Below, piece by piece: positions 25,701 through 37,700 of a stretch of DNA of 64,000 nt. The DNA comes from Helopsaltes ochotensis. Taxonomy: Eukaryota; Chordata; Aves; Passeriformes; Locustellidae. The DNA lies in the NCBI GenBank assembly GCA_013400155.1, contig VXBM01000059.1, forward strand, positions 1,045,396-1,109,395, written 5' to 3'. A program made the position numbers and the translations under genes. The notes under the pieces are model-generated. The model was not told the DNA's origin and made no database searches. It was given only the letters and a program-made list of their open reading frames with translations. Each line of letters starts with the position of its first letter. The stretch's first letter is position 1.

Positions 25701-28700
25701 GGATTAGCAGAAGTTTTCCTGTGGTTGTGCACAGATCCAGGAAATTATAAGAAGCAGGTAGGCTGCTTGCCATGAGTGGGAGGAAAATCTTACGGCATGA
25801 GGCCCTTTAAAAAAAAATTTAAAAAATATAAAATTGTACAAGTGTTTCTTAACATTAGCTGTTCCAGTTGAGGGGGGTTGGTATTTGGATCAGAAGCTTT
25901 TACTTCTGGAGCTGCTGTTTCAAGTGCAGCCAGGTCAGTAGTGATGAAAGACCGTTGCCATCCAACGGTTGCCCATGGCCTGTGTGCAATGAGTTAGTGG
26001 TCTCCAGGTGTTTCCAAATGAACCTTTACAGTGTGTCTAACAGCTCCCACCCATGTTGGCAAGCAGAGCACAGAAAGGCAGTGAAAAGTGGGCTGTTAGG
26101 ACACCTCAGAGGGTGAGCTTTCCTCCTCACACTGAGCTCTGCTGTGTGCAGAGCGTGTGCTCCCCTCCCCATGTCCTGCGTGTTCCCTGGATGGAGCGCG
26201 CTGCTCTCTTTAGCTGACACCCCTCCAGCCCCTGCTGGTGTTGCCTAGCAGACTGTGATAGATGATGTGTTTTGTCTATGGTCTGAGACTGTCCTGGGCT
26301 ATAATGCTCTGCATTAGACTGGGAAGATCATACCTGCTGTAAGTAGTAGTTTCACATTGATCTCTGTGTTCAGACCATTCTACACAGCTGGAAAGTTGTT
26401 ACATTGAACACAAGCAAGTTGCATGTTTGGTTCAGGAGCAGCATAGCAAGGCTGAGAATGAAGCTTGGGATTTTCTGCAACTGTGTCTGTCCTTTAGAAT
26501 ATGATAGAGTTACAAAGTGCAATACACAAGAAAGCCTTCCAAAATTACAAGTGGTCTATATTGTTTATGATAGCTGAAGACAGCGAGTGTTAAATAGAGA
26601 AGTGAACAAGCACCTCCAAAAAAGCAAAGAGTTGATCCTTTATGAATAGCTTAAAAATGGAAAGCTTTAAAATAATATTATGTGGATGGTATTTTTAATA
26701 ATACTGGTTTTCCCTGTTCTTTCCATCTACCTGAGACTGGCAACTTTTCCTTCTTCTGTGGAGAAGCTAACACTCTTCCTGAGTGATCATTTAAAAAATA
26801 ATCAATTAACAATAAGAATACTCTTCTATTCTCAGCTCTGGGGTAGTCATGAAATAGGAGGCAAAAAGTCACCTCTTGGAAAACCTGTGTCTACAGATCT
26901 CTCAAGCTGCTTCTCTCGTAGCATGTGAGAGGCAGACCATCAGGGTGCAAGCGGAGGAATCAAAGGCCAAAAGGGTGTAGCTCAGGGAGATCCCATCAAA
27001 GGCAGGAGGGCTCTTGGATTTTCCTTTGGCATCCCAAAGGGGAGCGAGGCATCGTGGTGGATGTTGGGCAGCAGACTGTCGGCACCCAAGGGGTTGCTCA
27101 CGTCGGTGAGTGAAGCTCGAGGGAAGTACCCTGTAGCACAACTGAGAAATGGGTGCCAGGGATGTGAGGCTGGTGGTTTGTCAGGGCTGGGCCGCAGTGA
27201 GGTGGGCTCAGTGGGTGAGCTGCTCATTCGGGCTGGGTGACAGTCACACTGAGTGCAGAGCGAGGCAGGCTGTGCCCTGCTCCCGCTGCCCACCCCGTGG
27301 GCACCCCCGGCACACCCTGACCCCTGCCCGGGGCTGTCCTGCTCCCCTGCCTGGGCTCTGCGGGGCAGGAGCTCAGCTGTGCCTTGGCAAAGCACGGAGG
27401 GACTCGGGTGTACCTGGGAGAGAGGGTCCTGTGCCTGTGGCCAGAGATGGAGCTGCGTCACTGTACATTACACAGCAGTATAATAACGTACTTCAACTTT
27501 GCCCCAGGACATCCACCACCAAGAACAAAGAATGAAATATGGGAACAAGTCAGGAGTTTGAAAACAATCTCTCTGGAAACATGATGAATACCAGTGGTTT
27601 CATTTATTCTGCTTGAACAAAGGTCCCTTTTCTACTTTTAATTTCCCAGCAACGATTATTACCAGTTATTTTTCTTGTAGCTTTGACCACAGTTCATGGA
27701 GGTTTTATTAAACATGTTTTTGAAAAGTGATTCAAAATGCCATTCTTCTCTGACTCTCTTGTGACTCTCTCTTTTCTTTTATTTTCTTTTTTTGTTCTAT
27801 TTTTTTTGTCCATGTGGAGCTAGTGTATATTTCCAGCCAAAGATTTTGGACTAGATAACACTCTCATGCTGGTGTTCCTAGAATTAGGAACCATTTTTTT
27901 GCCCTTATAATTGAAAGAAGTTTTGGCCTTTGATATTTCAGATGACAACATGTGTGTTTCAGATCCCTTGCATTTACATGAAACTGCACTCATTTTCAGC
28001 TCGTTTTTAGAAACCTTGAATACAGCATTTAATAGGCAATATGTCCTGCTGCAACTCCCAAATATTCCTGATGTTGCAAGTGTTTCACTGACCTATGACA
28101 GAGCCAGGCAACTGAGCTTGAGTGCTGCCTTCTTTGCAGTAGCTTTCTGCAAGAGGTTTTTATTTAGATGCCCCTGTGCATGATTGTGTTAAGGCCCTTC
28201 CCTCCTGCCTGTAGGGATTTCATGTGTTGGAGTGTCTCACGTGTGGACACACATTATGGCAGGATTGAGGAGTTCTTGCATTTCTGGGACCGAGTTTGGG
28301 AGCAGTTGTTTTGTACAGATGGACTGCCTGATGGATGCAAAGTTAGATAGAAGCCTGAGCCCTGTGCTGGGTAAATTTAGCCACAACAACCCTCTGAGCC
28401 TTGCAGACACCGGGGTGTGTAGATGCAGAGCTGTGGAGGCAATTTCCATGACAAGCATGTTGCTTTGCCAGTTGCTGTTCCAAATTCAAAGTGTGTATCA
28501 GTCAGGGTGCTTTTGTGTGTTTCAACTCCACTTCTGCTGCAGTAGCTACAGAAACCCAAAGTTTTACCTCACCAGGCAGAACAAGTGCCCTTTGTTACCT
28601 AGACAGATTACAGGTTTTTCTAAAGTCTGCTCTTCATAAAAGCCCAGCTTGAACAGTGGAAATTCTGACTTGCCTCAGATACTGAGGAGACTTTTATAGT

Positions 28701-31700
28701 TTCAAGTAGCTCCAGGGTTATATTTTAAAAGTTGAATTTCATCACATGTTTCAAGTTTGGTGGAAAAAAAAAAGGCATGATATTTTTAGCAGAAAAAAGT
28801 CCCCCCACACCTTTTTTCTTAACAGATGTTTCATCTCAATCATATCCAAACCTCAAAGCACAAGTAGCAGTCAACCTTATTCTCCTGTGGAGAAGGAGAT
28901 AAAATGTCATTTGTTTGGAAGACAAGCTTTTTTTTTGTAACCACAACTAGTTTGTGAGTAAAAGCAAATAATAAATGCAGCACTGTAGGGTTGTGGAAAT
29001 GAACCTGAAGCAACATTTCTGCTCTTGAAAGAGCTTGGAGTCCAGCAGCTCTTTTTAGATGGAAAGTCCCTACCCCAGTCTACAAAGAAAAAAAAAAAAA
29101 AAAAAAANNNNNNNNNNNNNNNAAAAAAATTGCACAAAAACTACCAGCAATCAGTTTTTCTTGCTTTATAAATCTGATCCAGCAATCCAGGTCCTTTCAC
29201 CAATAAAATACGTCATCCAGAGTTCTCAACTTCGTACCAAAAAGGATTTAAAACAGTAAAGGTAACAGAAAGAGAGGAAAGGAATAGTGGTTGTAAACTG
29301 AAATATCCAGAAGTAAAAGAGCTGCTCCCCAAGGAAATTTCAGAGGGCTCTGGAGGAGTGGAGAGCATTTCTGTGCCTGGCAGCCAGGGCTGCACTCAGG
29401 GCTCGGTGCTGGCACGGGAGTTGCCGAGGGAAGCCAAGGCAGCCCTGGACTCTGTGCATGAAAGATATTTTTAGGAGGGAGTTATAGTCCATCCTAAGGA
29501 TGTGGAGGCAAAAAGCTGAAGTGTGATGCTACAGGCCCTTGTTTTGCTCTTTCAAGGAGCCTTTAAAGAGAGTGGAGCCATCCAGGTGTGGCAGGACGTT
29601 GTTGGCAAAGCGGGATTTGGGTTAATCCGTTCCCCGTGCCCCTGCAGCAGCCCCTGGGAGCTGCCCTGTCCCAGGCCCCCATGCCCTGCAGGGACAGCTG
29701 CCCAGCCCCTCTGGCACATACTCACCTTGAGCTGCAGAGACGTGAACTCTCTGGAGCAACAGGAAGGGCTGCCTCCTCCTGAAAGGGTGCTCCAATTCAT
29801 GTCCAGACCGTGTCTTTTCTTCTGTTTGAGCAGGATGTGAGCTTCCAGCTCTGGCTGAGGTCCTTAGGCTGTACTAATTGCCAGTGGTGAGCAGATACCT
29901 GCCTTTGCTCTGTGGGAATTGTTTCTCTGATGAGATCCTGTGTACTCTTCAGACTTCACGTGGTTGGGTCAAGCCTTGATGAAATTTATTCTCTATATAT
30001 TTAGCAGTATGTGATGCATCTTGTCAGTATCGTTCCTCACCCATGCATGAATATGAAAAGAGAAAGAGACGTATGTGCACATGTATATGCTGGACTACTA
30101 ATATTAATCACAATAATGCTTTTCTCTTGTTTTGTGGATCAGCCTCCATTCTCCTCCCCCCCTCAGAGTAATATGAATGGCTGCGAGGATGGGAACACTG
30201 AACCTACTACTGAATATTAACTATTAAAGAGTTGTCAGATCTGTAACAATTCATCACTGCCAAAATAATGTTACAGCATAGGTCGACAGCATTGCTCTCT
30301 ATAAAAGGTTAGTTCTGTGAGGGTCGGAGTGACATTTATCCTCATGGGAAGCAATTCTGATGAATTGAAAATTACAGTTCAGGTACCTTTAGATGCCCCG
30401 TTATCACAGCAAAGGTGGTGGAAATATGTTTTTCCTATTGAACATCTAAGTTAGATGGGAGTGAGTTAATATCAAAGATTACATTATTAATTACATTGCC
30501 TACTCAGTCTTCATTTGAATAAAGGGTTATGCAGGAGCTGGGTTTTTTTCTTCTTTTTCTTCCCTAGTGAATCTCATGGGGAAAAGTCCAAAGCGACAAA
30601 AGCAAAGGAAATTTAAGTTAGAAAATCTTATGTGAACATGCATGTCTGCAACTTGCACTGCAAATGGATATTTAAAAGCCAAGTTGTAACCAAAACCAGT
30701 GTTGGACCCGCTTTAGAAAAGAGAGGTCTTTTTTCTTTTGTTTTAAGTCACAAGTGATCAGTTGATGTCCCCATCTGTCCCTGTTCAGTAACAGAATTCA
30801 GTAACACTTCACAGGCCCACTCAGAGCCCCAGGGACATAAAATGCTGTAAGAAAGTGGTAAGTGGTCCATATGACACTGACAGTTTTCACTTAAGGAACA
30901 CCTACCCGTGTTAAATGATACAACAGATTGCATTCTGTTCATGAGGAGTTTGATATGTCCACTGATCAAACAAAAATCTTGCTTCTACAGATATCGTCCT
31001 GAACTATTCTGACCAAGGCTCATGGAGATTCTCCGCTGGTTTCATCTTCCCCTCCTTTCTCTCTCTCTCTCTCTTTTTTTTTCTTTAAGATAGGGGTGGG
31101 GAGTGAAATTATCTTCTTTGATCTCCAATGAGGAAGGAAAAAAAAAGACTGTTCTGTTCAGGCTTTTGGCTAACACAACAAACAGTGTTTAAAATTTAAC
31201 TTTGCTTAATTAATTAGTAATTCTGGTTAGTGCTGTCTGATCTTCATCCAAAAGGTATTTTGAAGCTTGAGAACTGAACATCAAAGTGTTTTGGGTGAAG
31301 ATGGTCAAGTAAGGCATTTAATCTTGCAGTTTCTGTTGATGAAATACAGCCAGTTGGGGAACTAATTGGAAAAGGGAATCATAATCTGGCAAATTTCAGC
31401 AAACTCCCTCCCTTTAGCAAATTCACTCCAGAGAAAGTGTGAGAAATCTAGGTTTAGTGTTTATGCATGTATGAGTTACACCCTGGCTAGCAGAGAGAGA
31501 CCATATTGTCTTTTGTATCTGCATCTGTAGTACAAAACTTTCTTTGTAAGGAAATAGTAAAAAAATCCACCTCTCTCTCCCTAGCATAACAGCAAAAAAA
31601 AAAAAAAAAAAACCAACCAAAAAACAAAAAAACCAACCAAAAAAACCTAACAAAAAAACCCAAAACAAACAAACAAACAACAACAACAAAAAAAACCCCA

Positions 31701-34700
31701 ACAAAAAACCCAAAAAAACCCCAAACCACCAAACCAAAAAAGCCAGACCTAGATAGAAACCTGTGAATCTACATCAAAGTTTGGAAATACTTTTACTTAG
31801 AAATGTCAAATTATTGGGATTGGCAAAAGGAATTGAACCTTTAAGGGAGGTGGTGTTGTACAGACCTGTGAGTTTGACTACACTTTATTCAGGACGGAAG
31901 CTGTTCTCTGAATTTTTGAGTGAATTTCAGTTTAGCCATTCCTCACTGTCTTAGTGGTGTCTTGTCAGTTAGGAACATGCCTGAATATTTAAAACATATT
32001 TTGGTGGTCTATTTTTGTTGGGGATTGGTTTGGTTTGGTTGGTTTTTCTTTTTTTGCTAGCTGTCACAAGATCTGAGTCACTACCACTCTGCTCTGTCTC
32101 CTCCTGGTCAGGTGCTGACAGTAATCTTGTGGCATTGGGACTCTTTTTTTCTCCTATGGTTCCAATTGAGCCTTTAATTAGTGTTGTGACTGTCAACGAG
32201 AAAGCACGAAATGGAAGAGCATGGGTTCCCTCCATATTTTCAGGTTGAAATACCCATCCCAGACTGGTAGTACAGCTTCCTCTAACTTGATTTTGACTTG
32301 TCCCACTGGACATAAAATGGACAATTAATTTCCCTACAGTAAGTTTCAGAGAAAGCAGTTTGATCTTTGTTGTTCTGAAGGGTGTCTCTAATTCATCAGC
32401 TTCAGCTTTCAGTCAGGGAAAGCTAAATATGTGCTTCTGGCACTGAGCCAGGACAGCCTGTTTTTCTATGTGCTTGTTCTGGTGGCTGTGGAACAGGAAT
32501 GTTCCTCCCTGATTCCGTTCTCCCTATGTTCATTTGCCACTGGAGAAGAGGGCCTTTGCTCAAGCATATATATATCTCCATCAGGGATATATCTCAATCA
32601 AATCAGTGGAATAAAACATAGTGTGCTTAATGGGGTGATGTTTCTTAATCCATGGCCTCCAGGAGAACTTAAAGGTGAAATCTGAATGTGAATGTAATTG
32701 TTAATTAAAGGACTTCTCCTCAATTTAGACTTTCAAACGTTGTTGTTATTGCTCTGGTTGTTGCATAGTCAGTGAGGAATGTCAGTTATGTTTGTCAAAC
32801 TTGATCTGCAATGAGAAAAATGTTGGCAGAACCAGATAACTTAGACATCAGAGACCTCAGATAAAACAATGAAATTAATTGTCTTTCTGTCCCTTTGGTT
32901 CTCATAGTCTCTAAGTCCTGCTGCATCTGCTAGGTCTGTAAATTGGAAGGGAAATCCTGACCCTGTTGATGTCCATAGGAATTTTTCTGCCCAGCTTGGC
33001 CAGCTCTTTGGCACTCAATTCCACCAGTCAAAAACTGCTACCGAAGTTCAATTTGACCTGTTACAGAAATGCTTATGACTTCCTTTCCTTGTCTTAATAG
33101 GTAATTTTTAAATTTTGCTTTTATCCTACTCCCCTACATGTCTCAGGTTCTAGACATGTAGATTTGTTGTTCTTTTCCCCACGTAGAGATAATTCTATCC
33201 CTTTACTTCTGCTTATAGTTCTAAAGAATTGCCGTGGAATCCAAAATGAGAGGAAGGCTAACAATATTTCACTTCAAAGGTTTGGTTTTATGTATGGCAG
33301 GTGCTGACTGTCATAGATGGTGTTTTTGTTAATTCCCCAATTTTACCTTCACTCTAGTTTCTCTCAGTAATAACTCTGACATTAAGATAGGGTTAAGACA
33401 TCCCTGGTAGTGTCCATAATTCACCACTGTGAATTGCACAGCTTCTCCCATAGCCCTCCGTTTTGAATTAAGATGATGCAATGATCACATGCCTTTTGGA
33501 ATGGCTGTCCTTCCAAAGAGGTTCTGAAGTTGTTTGTCTATTTAGCCCGAGTTCTCCTAACTGCTGTGCAAAATTTGCAGTTGGTAGCCCAGACTTGGAC
33601 ATTCCTCAGAGTTGCACCCTTTGATTCTGGCCTCGAGACCCTGTTAATCCATCTGACTAAAATGCAAAGTATGACTGAAAACTAGAGCGAAGTTGTCCTT
33701 ACTTTGAGAAGCAGATCATTTGACAAAGCAGATCATTTGACAAAGCAGATCATTTGACAAAGCAGATCATTTGACAAAGCAGATCACTTGACAAAGCGCA
33801 TGGTCCTTTGCTGGATTGAGCCTTTGAGAAACATGGAACGACACGCCACCTGAGTGAGGGTGAAAGGTTAAACAGTCACTTTTTCACCTGAGTGCAGCCC
33901 TATTTTGGTGTTTTCTTTTTTCTCCCTTATTGTCAGATGCAGGATGGAGGCAGGAGAGAAATGTTTTTTTCTGCCTGAAGCTGACTATTCTAACCTCACT
34001 CAATACACAGAGCGCAGCAATCAGTTTACCTCATTTCTGGGATATTTTGGTGATTCCTAAGGATCATTTTGAGTTATTATCCCCTTTCCTTAGGAATGAA
34101 AAAAAAAAAAACCCTGAAAAAAAGGCTTAATTCTTCTGGGATGAGCCTTAATATCTTTAAACGGGTGTTCATTCTCTCGTTCTTTTCCTCCCCCAGTTCA
34201 ATTAGGAGCAATTGGGTGGTAGTAATTAACAATTGTAGAGAGAAACATCTGCTAGTACACTTAAGCCAGCCAGTTTGTTTTTCGTGAAAGAATGGTATTT
34301 CACAATTTTTCCAAGTTAATATTTTTCCTTTATTGTCTTTCCAATTTCAAATATTGTCCAGACGCATTTTTATAGTGTCTTAAGGTTATAGAAGTGAATA
34401 CAAGACCATTAATAATGAACAAGAAAAGAACATAATAAAGAAAACACATGCAGGATTTCAATTCATGAAAAATTCTGTTAGGGAACATTGTTTTTGGGAG
34501 CATATGGTTATTCCCATGAGAAGCAATACATATTATTTTTTCCTCCAGTTGTGGATTCCCACAATGAGAATATGTTTTTCTGTGTATTTGTCTATGTAGC
34601 ACGTTCCTTTTGTCAGGACTTGTTATCTGAGCAGGGAGGTAAGTAAGTATTTTTGCACAGATGATGCATTGTATGCAGACCTATTTCTGATGGCCTAGAC

Positions 34701-37700
34701 TTTGGAAACACAAGTCTATTAATTCTCCACACTCCTTTGAGATAGCTATCTTGTCTGGTCTGGTTTAATATCATTGGCAGGGCTGAAAGGAAGTTCACAT
34801 TGTGAATATATCTGAGCCTTGGCATGCGGCTCACTGGTGGATCTCTGTTTACAGGCTGCCAGTTTTAACTGTCCCAAGCAGACATTCTCATTTTATTTAT
34901 AAGTAGGCTCTGCATGTGTTTGTATCCCTCATGAAATTGAGCACATGTCAATAGTCAAAACTAAGTATAGCAGCAAGATATCAAATACTTTTTCTCTTCT
35001 CAGACAAAACAGTATGTATTTTTAAATGTTCCTTGAGTTTGGATAAGGCACATGGGGGTATATGCACAGACACATTATTTGATCACTTGTAAATAATATT
35101 TTAGTATCTCCATATTGCCCTTTAAAGTTTCCTCAGTTAGATTTCATTTTTCTTTGCTGAATGAAACTTGACATCAGGATGAGATCACCAGATTTCCCCA
35201 TTTCATCTCAGCTCCAAAATGAGTAACTGATTTCAAAGGATAAATCCCCAGAGCAGCAAGGCCAATAAGTTCTTCAGATCAAAGGTCAGCAAAGCTCAAA
35301 GAGGATAATTTCTGGCATACAGTATTTAAACTCTCCCAAGGAGTGTACTGCAAGATGTATCCCCTCCTTCCCCAATAGTTGAACCCTTGTTTTTTGAGAA
35401 GACTAATTTGTCAGTGCACATTTTTCCCTCTGTTACATAAATTATGCATTAAAGTGAAAGCTTCCTATCTGAACACGCGGACTGTACATCCAGAAAGGTC
35501 TTTAACCATACCAGGGGAAGGGCTGCTCCTGACAGCAGAGGGTAACTCTGTGCTGTTCCTCTCTGGTGGACTGGGGAGCTCTGGTGCTCCTTGCTGTGCT
35601 TTCAGCTTTCAGCACTGTGCAGGAGCATGGTGGTGGAAAGGTGGGAATGCTCCGTAAGACGCTTGGCTTTGACAGAAAACCCAAGAGAGAGCACTGTGGC
35701 AGGGAATGGTCAGCTCGTGCAGGACCTGCCTCACAATGCGGTGCCAATGCAGTCTGCCATGCCATTGTCGCTTGGGATGCTGACCCTCAACAGATAAAAG
35801 ACAACTGTAGAAGTCTTTTGGCCATCGTGTACTTTTCAACATTTAAAAGAATGTGTGATAACAAGGGTGGATCTTTTTTTTTTGTTCCAAATGGCTGTTC
35901 ACTGTCCCAAAGAAGCTAGGGGTCATATCAGCCCAGCTTTCATTTATTTCACATTCCCTAGAGCAAGGTTGGGAGGGATTGCAAAAGCCTCTTTTACAGA
36001 AGTTTTTATCAGGTTATAACTGTACATGTGAAGAACCAATCACTGGTACAGATGAGGCACTGAAAATCTAGGGGTGTGTCTAATAGCTATGAAGAACCAC
36101 TCTTAGTGTAACTGCCCTTGTTATGAAGGCCCAGGTTACCTTTTCATTTCGTGTTGATTTTAGAATGAAGCAACAAAGCTGGACTGAAGTAGACAAACAA
36201 ATATTGTCTTTTGTTGTATGGGGGTCTTTTTGTGACCTTAGCTTTGAATGTGGAATTGTGTTTATGGGCAAAGTGAGTAGAAAGCAAACGACACTTTGAA
36301 ATATATATGGCAAAGTTATGTATTGGAAATATTATTTTAATACCTGTCTTACCTGTGATAAACACTATACAAAACCCTCCTAAGGAACAGTCCCTGCCAG
36401 TCCAATAACAGCAGCTTAAAAGAATCAGGGAAGAAATTGCTGTGAAGCAGCTTTGTCTTCCTTTGTCTGACCTTCCTACTTAGCTTATGTTTGGTGTAAG
36501 GAATCCTAACATGGCTTGGAGTAAAAATCAAAGTATATCAACATGTCAGGATGTGTACAATAAACACCATCTCATTGGTATAATGCAAATTACATTTGGA
36601 AGCTGATGTTAGTATAACATCAAAACCACCAGTAAGTATCAAAGACAGGAAATTCCCGAGGTCGGCATTTCTACTTTATTCCCTTTTCTTTACTGTACAT
36701 CCATCTTATACAGCATACCACAGTTTTGAAAACAAACAAACAAAAGTAAAACAATAATGTTGAATTTAAACAAATAAATGAGACTGTAATATGTATTGCA
36801 GTATGACAGTGTGAATGTTGGGGCAGAAATCTTCTGAAATTTCTGAGAGTATGAAGGTATGGTAATGGGAGTTGTAAGAGATTTTTTGTTGGTTTTTTTG
36901 TGGTTGTTGTTGGTTGGTTGGTTTCTTGAAGATAATTTTTCTATTTTAAACATGAAAGGAAGTCCTGGAAGATGACTAATACAGTATTTTAACTTCTAGC
37001 ATTTTAGTGACTTGCTTTCCTGGAAGAATGGTTGGGAGGCAGCTCAGCAGTGTGGAACACCAGGAGAGCCAGTAAACCCAGTTTGAAATGGGTCACCCTG
37101 AACTGGGGGGGATCATGTCACCTTTTTTTTAAGGAATCTGACTTGATTGAATTGGCGTGTAATGAGATGCTACTGCCAAAGGCATCCCCAAGAAAAAGTT
37201 CCTAACATAGCATTAGGATAAAGGCTTTGGGTAGATGCAAATGCTGCAGTGCAAGAGAAGAAAATGCTGACTTTAGGACCTGTGTTTTTTCCAATTTTGC
37301 TGGGTTTTCGGGAGTTGGAAGGATTGCTACTATATGTAATGGTGTGTGGGCACAATATTGGCAGAGGTGTGTGGATGTGTAAAAAATCATGTCTAAAATT
37401 CTGAGAGTCGATTTAAAAAGTCTTCGTGTATTTTCATAATGCTAATGAAGATAGAATTAGTTTTCTTCAGATATAGGGTTTCATCATGTGCAAGGCTCAA
37501 TGCCCCTGCAAAAGCCAAAGGAACAGATATTAAGTTCTAGGCATTTGTCTTTTAATCCACATGAGAAGCATATATCTTTCTGTTATATATCTGATATATG
37601 TTATGATATGTTGTGAGAGATATTAATATTGATGCTCTTTATGAGTACTATTGATTTATGCAAGCGCCTGATGTTTTAACTTGAAACTTGAGCGAAATAT

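Noticed and set aside
26982..27461. 159-codon minus-strand open frame
   Set aside because: It lies in a GC-rich patch where stops are rare, overlaps plus-strand frames of similar length, and resembles no known protein.
31423..31737. 104-codon minus-strand frame rich in Phe, Gly, Leu and Val resembling a membrane protein
   Set aside because: It is the translation of the A/C-rich low-complexity tract.
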